Source of the DNA: Thuidium tamariscinum | Lineage: Eukaryota > Streptophyta > Bryopsida > Hypnales > Thuidiaceae | Reading direction: 5' to 3' | DNA length: 64,000 nucleotides | Assembly: GCA_947034885.2 (NCBI GenBank) | Contig: OX344749.2 | Location: 30,085,501-30,149,500 of the forward strand | Shown: positions 1-10,493 of the stretch, piece after piece | Layout: every line of letters begins with the position of its first letter | Numbering within the stretch: the first letter of the stretch is position 1 | Program-made: the position numbers and the translations under genes | Notes under the pieces: generated by a model | Told to the model about the DNA's origin: nothing | Seen by the model: the letters and a program-made list of their open reading frames with translations, nothing else | Databases searched by the model: none

Positions 1-1597
1 GACTAATAGACTTATGCTATTTTCTTGGGCCAATTGATTTAATTTTAGCAACCCAAAGCAAATCCCACCTACCAAATATGATGATAGTTTGGGCACATTT
101 GCAATTTACACTTCTAATTACAATTAGGCTCTAAGTAACAGTCACTTGATCAGATTTTCTATATTATTAATTTAAACACAATCAAAATGTTCATAGTCCC
201 TTAGACTTAAATCAATTTCTACACATATATGATTCTGTCTACTAGACCTTTGCAATTTTATTTATGAAATTGCTCATGACATAGCATCCAAATGACCAAC
301 TAATTCTAATAAACAACTTCAATAGTTAACTCCTCTTAGCATTACTACATGGTCAATTTGACATTAACTCAATCATAAACAATTCAATTTATAATTAATA
401 TCCAAGATTCAATTTTGTTAATCCAGCATATGATAACTTAAATTTAATTCTATATTTTACTCAATCAATTAGACTTAACAATATAAATCTGTAATTCTTC
501 ACAATTTTTCACTAACCATTCGATCTACTTATCATTTAACAATTTTCACATTTTAATTCTTCATAAAACAATTCATAGTCTCTCACAAACGTCAACACAG
601 TTTCAATCAAATTGACATTCACTGATCAATTAGACAGTAAACAATATTCCCAATTACAACAATTGGAGAACCCAACTACTTAGTCAATTGAACTTCAACA
701 CCATGCTGGTTTGACAATTAGACATAGTTACAACACAACACATACATCCAGATGCTTAATCTAAGACACATGCATCCAATCAATTAGACTTATACATGGC
801 ATTCCAATTCAATGCAAACAATTGCTCTTAATCAATTAAACTATTCTGCATTTTTTTCAATTACAATACATGCTGGCAATGGTAATTCAAACAATTGCTT
901 TGCGGCAAGAAATACAGTCAATTTGACACTTTCTCATTGCCAATACCCAAGCTACTAGTTTCACTTGAATTTACAAATGGTATGGGCTGGATAATTCATT
1001 CCATTAATATAAATTAATTCAGTTTATCTCTCAATTTTATAATTAACACAATGAGGCACAATACAACTCTTGGTTAATTTGATGCAACATATGATCTTCA
1101 TATCCAGTTGACATCTAATTTACTCTCCTTAGTTGATTAGACACGGGTTACACACCATACATGATTAATTAGTTAAAACAAATGATCATAATTCAGTTAA
1201 TCATTTTACTTCAAAAGTTCCAGACAAATTAACAAACAAATTACTGAGGAATTTAGTCAATTAGCCAACCATTCTATACACACACAGATTTTCAAACCTT
1301 AATGATCTCTCCAATATACTGCAATTAATTGGAATTATTCAATCAACTTGACTCATTATAACGAACCATCTATCTAATTGACTTTGTGATTACTTAAACA
1401 ATTAGACCATGCTTACGAATATGGATGGTAATGCAAGAGCCATGTTGCACATCAATTCGACTTTCTTGCAAGGTCTCCTAAAACTACCACACGCCAGCTT
1501 CAAGACAATTTGATATAATTTATGTTCTCATAAATTACTCAGTCTAATCTATTGCCAGGGTGCCAGCCCTTGCTGTTCAATCAAATGGACCTCCATA
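1..1597. other. Gene-free AT-rich flank with a recurring CAATTAGAC-like motif
   Basis: No credible open frame is seen. Short variants of CAATTAGAC, CAATTTGAC and CAACTAGAC recur irregularly (for example near 470, 625, 712, 778 and 1401) and reappear beyond element A at 3500-4020. This looks like the subterminal or internal part of an older repeat into which the other elements inserted. Its identity is unknown. Confidence 0.5.
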
Positions 1598-1845
1598 CAC
1601 TACAAGGGAAATGGGCCCTAATCTACAAAATTTTTGACAAAATAGTGTCCGAAATGACAGCCCTTGCTGTTCAATCAAATGGACCTCCATACACTACAAG
1701 GGAAATGGGCCCTAATCTACAGAAATTTTGACAAAATAGTGTCCGAAATGACAGCCCTTGCTGTTCAATCAAATGGACCTCCATACACTGCAAGGGAAAT
1801 GGGCCCTAATCTACAAAATTTTTGACAAAATAGTGTCCGAAATGA
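1564..1845. repeat. Three 94-bp tandem units spanning the left end of element A
   Basis: Three nearly identical 94-bp units start at 1564, 1658 and 1752. Each holds about 34 bp of flanking DNA followed by the first about 60 bp of the CACTA element, so the element terminus appears at 1598, 1692 and 1786 (the third mutated to CACTG). The short word CAGCC occurs both at the start of the array (1564) and just inside the element (1846), so the array may have arisen by a microhomology-mediated tandem duplication across the insertion junction. Confidence 0.9.
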
Positions 1846-3499
1846 CAGCCACAAGTCCAAAGTGACACCCATGACTTGTGAAATTTTGTTTTTTGTCAAT
1901 ATTGCAATGTCTGTCAAATTTCTTGTCAATTTCTTAAATAATTTTGACAAACAAAGTTAGTGTTTTTCTAGAAATCCAAGAAATTTTAGTATACAGTTTT
2001 TATTTTAGATACAAAATGATGTAGATATCATTTACTAAATTCATAAGAAGTTAAACCTCATTACAATCTTCCCCATTCCATCAACACTTGAACATTAGTT
2101 ATCTATAATGAGGAGAAAGTCCCTATATATATGAGGAGGTGAGGGGTCGACCAACCCATATGGGATAAGTGATTTTTTGAAGTTGTGAGCTCATAGTGAA
2201 GTTAAAAATCCGTAATAAAACTGAGATTTTAGACCTCATTTGAGCATAGTAGAATGTCTTTTTTCAAAACACTTTGAACTAAGACTAGTTAGAATATGAA
2301 TTGGAGTTTCAATTTCAAAAATTCTTTTGACATTTAAAGTTTTTAATCAAAAGTTATGGGCAGATTTAAAGGAGGAAGTTTCAAAAAATATACTAAGAAC
2401 AATTTCAAACACCTCTTTGCAATTTCATAACTTTTGATTGGAAACTTGAAATGTCAAAAGAATTTTTGGATGAAAAACTTGAGTTTATTTTCTAACTAAT
2501 GTTAGTTCAATTTTTTTTTCAAAAGCACATTCTTCTATGCCTAAATGAGGTCTGAAATCCTACTTTCAACACAATTCCTTTTTCTAACTTAACACATTAA
2601 GTTAGAAAAAGGAATTGTATTGAAAGTAGGATTTCAGACCTCATTTAGGCATAGAAGAATGTGCTTTTGAAAAAAAAATTGAACTAACATTAGTTAGAAA
2701 ATAAACTCAAGTTTTTCATCCAAAAATTCTTTTGACATTTCAAGTTTCCAATCAAAAGTTATGAAATTGCAAAGAGGTGTTTGAAATTGTTCTTAGTATA
2801 TTTTTTGAAACTTCCTCCTTTAAATCTGCCCATAACTTTTGATTAAAAACTTTAAATGTCAAAAGAATTTTTGAAATTGAAACTCCAATTCATATTCTAA
2901 CTAGTCTTAGTTCAAAGTGTTTTGAAAAAAGACATTCTACTATGCTCAAATGAGGTCTAAAATCTCAGTTTTATTACAGATTTTTAACTTCACTATGAGC
3001 TCACAACTTCAAAAAATCACTTATCCCATATGGGTTGGTCGACCCCTCACCTCCATATGTGTATATAAAGAGCTTCGTTCTTCCATTCATTTCACAAAAT
3101 ACAAATGATTCATGAAGAAAAATAATTTAGTAAATAAATTAACTCCACGTTTTTTATTTATTTTGGTCAACATTTTGGAAAGTTGGTTAAATTTTTTTAA
3201 ATTTATATAATCTAAAAGTATTTCATCTAAAAATTTATCATTCATATGATAAAATTTCAACTATTTTATTAAATCCTTATAAAATGTTTTTTTGGATAAA
3301 ATAACGTGGAAATTAAAAAATCCATGGTGGCACAGGAATGAGAGGAAGATTTGCTGATGTGTATCTTTGTCCGAATTGACAACCGAATTGACAGAATTTT
3401 GTCAATTAAGTGTCCGAATCAGGGTCTCCTAATCTACAGCAAAATTGACAAAATTCTGTCAAATTTTCTGTCAAATAGGACACAGTTTCCCTTGTAGTG
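1598..3499 (+). mobile_element. Element A: non-autonomous CACTA element with a long internal palindrome
   Basis: It starts CACTACAAGGGAAA and ends with the inverse complement TTTCCCTTGTAGTG, a 14-bp perfect terminal inverted repeat. It is flanked on both sides by ATA, the 3-bp target duplication expected of CACTA elements. Subterminal regions are rich in TTGACA/TGTCAA words, which in this superfamily are typical transposase-binding arrays. There is no coding region; the middle is a nearly perfect inverted repeat. It must be moved in trans. The same family recurs in opposite orientation at 62337-63916. Confidence 0.9.
2124..3065. repeat. Nearly perfect inverted repeat, about 469-bp arms and 4-bp loop
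   Basis: The left arm (about 2124-2592) and right arm (about 2597-3065) are reverse complements around the loop at 2593-2596. Recognisable landmarks such as GGGTCGACCAACCCATATGG near 2146 recur inverted near 3025-3045. A transcript crossing it would fold into a very long hairpin, a plausible source of small interfering RNAs. No protein is encoded. Confidence 0.9.
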
Positions 3500-4020
3500 A
3501 TACCACATTCACAGGCTACAACTTCTCTCCCTCCGTCACACTGACTACTAGACACTGAGAACAATTCCAACTGCAATTAAAATTATAACTGGACTTTGGC
3601 AATTAGACAATGACAAACTCCAACTGAGATGCAAACACCTATAAAATAAGGTGACAAGTGGACAAAGCACCATGAGCTCACAGCCACCTGCTGTCTTAGC
3701 TCAAATCAACTAGACATGCACACTTGCAAATATTGAAAGCTTAGAATATATTGACAATTTGAAAACAAAGTATACTATGAGTCATACTACCTGTATGCAC
3801 TAAAAACAAAACAACTAGACATTTGGACATATAGTCCCAAAAATGGGAAGACAACTCTTTGCCATGAGGTGCCTTGACAACTTGACTTTCCAATTCTTCT
3901 ATTAGTTCTTTCCAAATCCATCTACTTATATCCTTTTAGATCTCAATTAATATCTACAAGTCTATTTGACATGGGAATGAAAATGGAGCTAACTCTAAGC
4001 TCTATTTACACTTTGGAAGA
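3500..4020. other. Gene-free spacer between elements A and B
   Basis: AT-rich DNA with the same CAATTAGAC/CAACTAGAC words as 1-1597, so it is the continuation of the DNA that element A interrupted. It ends in AGA, the left copy of element B's target duplication. No gene is seen. Confidence 0.6.
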
Positions 4021-4620
4021 CACTACAAGAAATGGGGGGTATATATGACTCCAATAAATGACTGTTTTGAAGTCATTTAGGACAAAAATGACTGTACAGT
4101 GACTTAGGGCCTTGGAGTCATTGTGGACAAGTCATTCTTTAAATGACTCTAATCCTATTATCACCAACGAATTCAGACTTGGATGAAAGACTCTACGTGG
4201 CACATGAAGTTCTTAGGAAAATTTTCTACAAAGTTCGGGCTGCTACCGTTTTTTAGTAGAATTTTTTGGTGACCCTTCCACATCACCTAATTTTGTAGTG
4301 ATTTTGTAGTTGTGGGGCAGTTGACCAAGGTTGACGTGGCTGTCCACGTCAAAGTCATTTAGTAGTTGTGTAGTAGTTGCAATACAGTCAGTGACAGTCT
4401 GACAAGTCTGACATGTAAGTGCATTTACTAAGTCATTTAAAAGTCACTATGCAGTTGCGATGATGTCAATGAGCAGTTTGACTAGTCTGACATGTCAGTA
4501 TATTTAAGGAATTATTTTTTAGTCATAGTGGAGTCTTTGCATTTTGTAAATGGATTGACATGTGGGCATGTGACAAGTCATTTTATAGTCATTCTATAGT
4601 TACATATAAGCACATTTAAA
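4021..4620. repeat. Left terminus and subterminal array of element B
   Basis: After the terminal inverted repeat, the words AGTCATT, AATGACT and close variants recur about every 20-60 bp to roughly 4600. The same words occupy the right end. In CACTA elements such arrays bind the TnpA-type protein. The motif differs from those in elements A and C. Confidence 0.75.
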
Positions 4621-4825
4621 GTATTACAATGATATACCATATACAATATGCCATACATAATAAAAAATCATACAATATACCATACACCATACATCATATT
4701 TGATACACGTGTTACATAGCTTCTTAAAGCTTTTAGCGTATGAGTATCTAGAAATGAAATGAGAAGCTCTTTACAGGACTAGAAAAGTAGAAGGCAAGAC
4801 AAACCATTTGGGATATGTAAAATGC

Positions 4826-5010
4826 AGGAATTGTATTTAAGTAAAATTTCAGACCTAATTAAGGCATAGTAAATTAACTTTTTGCAAAAAACTTTGAACT
4901 AATGAAAGTTGGTAAATTAATCTCACTTTCATCTCCAAAAATTCATTTTATATTTCAAGCCTCTAATCAAAAGTTATAAACAAATTTGATAAAAGGTTTT
5001 AAAAAGGATT
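4826..5010. repeat. Diverged single copy of the element-A hairpin arm
   Basis: This stretch follows the order of the right arm of element A near 2610-2780: an AATTGTATT start, TTTCAGACCT, GGCATAG, TTGAACTAA, CCAAAAATTC and AATCAAAAGTTAT. Identity is clearly reduced by substitutions and small gaps. Only one arm is present, so there is no palindrome. It links B to the A family by sequence exchange, insertion or common ancestry. Confidence 0.65.
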
Positions 5011-6842
5011 GGTATAGGAAGAATGCAAGGGTCACCTATAGTTGACTTCCTCCAAACAAGGATATACATAGTTGTATTAAGTTTCCTCACTTCATGCAAT
5101 AAAAGTGCAACAATTGATGTATAAAATGTTTGCAAGTAGTGAAATAAATTATAATGCACAACATGCCAAAGTAATAGTGGAGTAGTTGTGCAATATTTGA
5201 AAAATTTTGAGCAATCATTTAGTAGTTACAGAAAGTCATTCTTTAGTGAAACTTGAGTAGAAATGCTGTCATTTGTATAAGGGAGAAATAGGACTTAATA
5301 ATTGTCATTAGGTTGAGCATTAGATTCATTTGAACACTGGGTAAAAGCACACTACGGTTGTCCAAAATCGTTGTCACGGCACAATTTCTGCACAGTATGA
5401 AAGTTTGAAGTCAATTTTCTTATATTTTTTGAGGCTTTAAATGGAAAAAAAAAATAGAATGGAGTCTTACATCTTGCATAAATTTATATTTGCATGACAA
5501 TACATGATTTTCATCTATTATTTGATGATACAAAGTACAAACATTAAATGTTTGTACTGTCACAAATTCAGGTTTAGCATTGTTGTACTTTTTTTGCTTT
5601 GTTTAGGATTTCATTTCAACAATTCAAAAAACCCAATCCCATGCTCTAATGTTTAGGTACTTAGCTTTGGCACTTAATTGGTGTTTTAGGACTTAAATAA
5701 CAACATATCATAGCAAATGTGTGATTTTAGTACAAGGGTCAAATTTTGACCTTAAATTGTTTTTTTTTAGTTTTTTTTTCAACTCACTTGTAGGAAGCAC
5801 TGTGATTGAGATGGGCCAACATTTCATTTTCATGTAAAATATGCTTAGGCTCTGTTTTTTTCTATCGGAGATTTGTGCCCCATTTTCTAGCCTGAACCCG
5901 GTAGAACCCTCTAGGGTTTGCCCATCGTACCTTGATATACTGTGCGTACAGTTTGTACACACTGGACCAATATTCATCCGCCATGTACCATCTAAATTGG
6001 GAATAACTGTAAATGTCCAGGTTATGCGGTACTTTTGCAGCGACATTCCCTCCTTTGCACATTCGAAAAAAAATGCAGCGGATCCTAATCTTGTCTATTT
6101 TGCATTAACTTATGTGGGTGTACTCGTTGATTTTGAATTTGTAGTGGGCACAAAGGTTATGGATCAACCTCACACCTCCGCTAATACACTCTGTGGATTC
6201 AAAGCATTGAGTGAAGGGACGAGTGTTGAAGGTGTTCTACGTGCGCTTCTGAAACTGCGACTCGACAAGGTCAAATTCAAAGCTCCGAGTTGGACAACTC
6301 ACCGTGGAAACGCACCGAAGTGGACCTCCGCACAATTCACTGTGGAGCTGGACAGTGCACTGAGGTGGAGATCTAACGTGGACTGCATTCATCAGAGGTT
6401 CATTTTTGACGTATCCATTCTTCATTTCAAAATTCTTGTTTTCTCGTGTTCTAATACAGCCTTTGCATTGTTAGAAACAATATGCCTTGCTCTTGGAGTT
6501 CATTAGGAACACCATTGTGTATCACATACAACATCTCAGTACAACATTTACGTGGCTAGGTACAAAGTGGTCATCGTATGGTTTTAGGATTCAGGCGAGA
6601 GAGTTCAGAAGTACAACATCTGTACAACACTTATGTCTCTAATTACATTCTGTATATTTTCAAATACACTCTATCCGCATTTACATTTAAGCACATAATT
6701 GTTTATAACGACCGCTAATCAAGTAGACATTACAAGTGTCTTGGAAGGCCTTTAATAACATACCTATAACCATGCCGGAAGCGTGCCTCACCTCTTTAAT
6801 TTACAGAGCATTTTCTTCTTTATTGTTTTGTAGTCTTCCTAA
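5011..6842. promoter_or_regulatory. Upstream region and probable leader of the first RING-like gene
   Basis: There is no recognisable protein domain here. An open stretch of about 220 codons at 5841-6506 on the plus strand lacks any known motif and is not called as a gene. A pyrimidine-rich run ending TTTTGTAG at about 6833 sits just before the start codon at 6843, which looks like the 3' splice site of a leader intron. The second RING-like gene (46684) has a comparable GTGGTAG just before its start codon. Core promoter elements could not be placed. Confidence 0.4.
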
Positions 6843-9199
6843 ATGATGGCGTCCGATGACGACTGGGTGGTTCGGAGCCGCATTTTTTCCAAAGAAGATG
6901 AACACTGTAGCGGTAGCGTCTTCAGCAATGACGACTTCATTGACAATTTCCTTGACTCTCCTATCTCGCCATGGGCTAAAGACAATGTCGACACCAATAT
7001 GAAGCAAAGTCCACTGGACAAGGAACTAGAAAAGCTGGCTTCTCTGAAGAACCATCCCCCTCCTCGCACTGTTACTACGGAGGAGTTTGAGACCAAGTAC
7101 GGTTTGTCAAAATACGGTCCAAATCCACATAAACTTCGAATTCCACAGGATCTTATTGAGAAAGATGTGAGTGATGTATTTGGTCCAGCAAAGGGGAGAA
7201 ATGGAAGATCTGGCTACGGATATGGGGAATGTAGGGATGCTGAAGTTGTTCGTCGTATTGTCGAAATTTTTCCACTCGTGTATTTACGAGATCTTCCAAG
7301 GTCCAAGGTAATAGCGAAGCAATTTGCTAGGGGGATCATCTTGGAGATTCGAAAAAAAACACCTATAAGTTGGGCAGAGTTTGCTGGAATTTCTAACAGA
7401 AATCAACGTAGTAAGTGGTTGAAGAAGATTACGTTGTGTTTGGCGGCCGTTGCAGACATCACCGGCTCTAACAAGAAGGAATTGTACAAGGCCGAAGGCA
7501 TCGACGACCTTTTCCATGACCCTACTGCCGAACTTCGACAAAATCAGTGTTTGGTCGGCAATGTTGTAGCAGACGGTACAAACGGTATGGACAACATACA
7601 AAACTATACACCAATTCAGAAAGACATCTCATCCCTCATCGACTTGACAAAGTTGGTAGGGCTGCAACTCCATGCTGTTACAGAAGACTACCTCATTACT
7701 GGAAAAGAGAGAACTGAGTTGTCTAATAAGGCGTCCCAACAAGAAGGAGTACTGTGCATAACCAGAGCCAAAGTTCTCAAGATACAGCAGGAGCACGGGG
7801 AGGGTGCCTTGGGTAAAGCGGAGGCGTATAATGAGATGCTTCAAGATGCTATGATCGATTATGATGCATTTGCATTGGAATTGAAACGATGTAATTTGAG
7901 GTATGAAGATCTTGAAACACGGGAGAAGTGTTTGAAAAGGCAATTTCATGCCTTGTCATCCCAAATTGCTAAAATGAAGAGAGGCGAAGTTGGAGTGAAT
8001 TTGAAACCTAGGCCTTTATGCTCTCAGTTTGATCCGAGATTAGTTTGTGATTTGGACACCATTTCAGTGACACCCTGTGCACTTTGCTTCAGTGGATTTC
8101 CCCACAACAACATTGTAGTGTGTACATGCGGCCATTTATATCATCCATGGTGCGCTGGGGTCTGGTTTTCAGTTTCTAGCAATTGCGCACTTACTTCTTG
8201 TGGTACAACAGTGCATCCATCTTGGTTTATGAGTTTTGGATTTGGCAAAATGCCCGCACTTCTTCAAGAATTGGTACAGTCTTCTAAGCTAGAGGAGGAG
8301 AAAGAGAGTCTCCTCGCAAGCTTGACATCGGCAGTTCTGGATGCCCATCCAGATATTGGTACGCAATTACTTTCAACTTCTGTATTATTTAGTACGTTAG
8401 GTACATAATTTAGTATGTGATATATATGTATTAGTACATGTAAATCTTATGTTGAATACATTCTGATTCTTGTAGATTGATTTATCTGCGGGTTTGTTGT
8501 GTTTCAGAACCAGAGAAACTATACCAAGAGCAAATGAAGAAATATACGGTGTCCACAACAGCTCCAGATCTTAACTACTCTAAAACTATCATTTATCCAG
8601 AAAGCACAACTCCCGTTCTCAGTCTCAGCGGGACTGTCGGGACTGAGGGCTCCACTGGTGGGACTGATTTGTCACAAACCTTTGGCAATGGCAGTGCCGT
8701 TGGTAGCGAAAAAGTTTGGGGTAAGTCTATCCAGCATCCTCCACTTATAGTGCCTCGTCCCCACCTACTGTCTATAGATGAAGTCATAGAGCCTATTAAG
8801 AATAGCCCCCACAATGTAGAGGGTTTTGAGCCTGAGGCTATCACAGAGCCTCAGGTAGGAGTTTTCTCTAATATGTCTTGCGGGGTAGGGGTTGAGGCAG
8901 AGCTCCAGGAACAAATTAGAAAGTTGAGAGAGGAAGATGTGGAGTTTGAGAGAGTAGAAAAATTAAGACTTGAAGTTGCCGAATTAGAACATCGCAAGAA
9001 ATTAAGAGAAGTAGCAGATGGGGTGACTAGGGCAGTAGTGAAGGTGCCTCAAGCCCTACCACTCCCTCCACCTGACAACGAGAATCCAATATTCAAGCGG
9101 AAGACTAGAAGCGAGATCGCTGCTGAAGAAGCAGCAAAAGAAGCGAAGAAGAAACCGAAGAAAAACAAGAAAAGTCATAGGGTCACTCCGTTGGGCTAG
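6843..9199 (+). CDS. RING-like zinc-finger protein with coiled coil and basic tail, two exons (6843-8358, 8508-9199)
   Basis: The predicted protein has 735 residues from the first of two adjacent ATG codons. The intron 8359-8507 has GT and TTTCAG borders and joins in phase, removing an otherwise early stop. Residues about 80-195 form a module shared with the gene at 46684 (a YG-rich segment at 85-128 and FARGII near 161). A charged coiled-coil stretch follows. A RING-like cluster begins at Cys412 and Cys415 and continues through Cys427, Cys429, His431, His434 and Cys437 to Cys448 and Cys453; the final pair is spaced by four residues rather than the usual two. The second exon adds another coiled coil and ends in a lysine-rich, nuclear-signal-like tail. 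A ubiquitin-ligase or adaptor role is inference only. Unlike its relative at 46684, it has no internal stops. It lies in element B as apparent cargo. Confidence 0.8.
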
Positions 9200-10121
9200 A
9201 GGTAGGGTATAGGGATTAGTATTCTTTGTACAATTGAGTACGTTATCAATGAATTCAGCACGCATTGTATGCTGAGTTACGTAGCTCAAGTTGTTTGTAA
9301 AATTGAAGTGACTGCCTAGTATATAGAAAATCATGTATGCCATTCAATTATTTTTTTAAAAAACGATTTGCCTATTTTCAAATTCATTTAAATGTGGTTT
9401 AGAAGTGACATGCTAGTGTTTGTATTCAAATGTTTCAAGTGTGCGATAAGCTTGTTTGTATGATTACTCATTTACTCATGATGAAAATTCATGAGAATAA
9501 AGGAGACAAGTGTTACTTGCTTCCCTCACTAAGATGTCCTCAATTCCTTTCGGAGCTGCATTTGTGTCATCGTTGATTAGCAATTCCGCTCTCTGTCGAC
9601 TTAAGCACTTCTATAGTGGGCCTCTGTTCTTCACTGCTTTCCAAGGGTTTAGGCGCTGTTTCAGCACTTCCGGAGGTGTTTCCTTGTTGTCCTGCATTTG
9701 TTTTGGCTCGGTTCATTTCCAGAGGGAGTTCATTGTCTCACAGGTGATAGTGCAATTTTATGGACACCTTCTGATGTAAAGTTTTCTTTTTCTTATGTAT
9801 GCATCAATTTAGTATGTTAAGTACCTTTCTATGGTGCCATGGTGGTTTGTATTGACGACTGTCGACTGGGTGATTAGAGGTTTAGTGTTCTACATTCTTA
9901 CGTTGGTCATTGTTGGTGATTTGGTGATTAGAGGTGAACTGTTTTACCCGAGTCTTACGGTAGTCACAATTGGTAATCAGGTGATTATAGAAGTTTACTG
10001 TGCTACCCCTCTATCGGTGGTCAGGGTTTAGGTGATTGGGTGATAACAAGTTTATTGTTTTGCTTAGTTCCGCTACGTTTTGTATAATAAACTGTATGCT
10101 TTGTACTACTTGTTTTTCAGA
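9200..10121 (+). other. Spacer with probable leader exon and degenerate repeats, upstream of the 123-residue gene
   Basis: An open stretch beginning with ATG at about 9533 ends at a possible splice donor after TCTCACAG near 9743. Joined to the next acceptor it does not stay in frame with the 10122 start, so it is best read as untranslated leader or a short upstream frame. Between about 9860 and 10070 there are three to four degenerate units of about 58 bp, each containing a GGTGATTA-like word. An acceptor TTTTTCAG at 10113-10120 precedes the next coding exon. Confidence 0.4.
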
Positions 10122-10493
10122 ATGGAGTCGTACACATCGCAGCATCCTCAGTCGAAACAAGAGCTCTGTTTCTTTCTGTCAATGGTATTTGACGAACAAG
10201 ACAAGTATCTAGCTCTTGTCCTTCCATCTCTAGCGCCTCTCACCAGTATTTTACTTTGCCGTCCTCACAAATTTGAGTGGAGTGCAAGAGCGGACATGGT
10301 CTTCCGCCGTATTGTGCGTTGCATTACAAACAATGAGGCCGAGATGCAGCTGCTCAGTTTTGCCGGCACAATGCTAGGTTTGAATGTGGAGGAGGCTGTG
10401 AACGAAGGAGCTCAACTCAGCATGGCCCCACCGATGGAGGTGGAAATAGAAGAGAGACCAGCGAAGCGGTCTAAGGAATCATCAAGCAAGTGA
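10122..10493 (+). CDS. Small uncharacterised protein with basic C-terminal tail
   Basis: This 123-codon frame starts at the ATG lying immediately after a strong 3' splice site (TTTTTCAG) and ends TGA. The middle is helix-like (hydrophobic and charged residues alternate through a leucine-rich region), followed by an acidic MEVEIEE stretch and a RPAKRSK tail that resembles a nuclear localisation signal. I recognise no domain. It follows the RING-like gene on the same strand and may be a separate small gene or the last exon of a longer transcript whose earlier exons are untranslated. It is probably a component of element B. Confidence 0.5.
   Translation: MESYTSQHPQSKQELCFFLSMVFDEQDKYLALVLPSLAPLTSILLCRPHKFEWSARADMVFRRIVRCITNNEAEMQLLSFAGTMLGLNVEEAVNEGAQLSMAPPMEVEIEERPAKRSKESSSK

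Noticed and set aside
5841..6506. Open frame of about 220 codons upstream of the first RING-like gene
   Set aside because: No recognisable domain, no close match elsewhere in the window, and composition unlike the neighbouring coding exons; it lies where a leader and its intron are expected.
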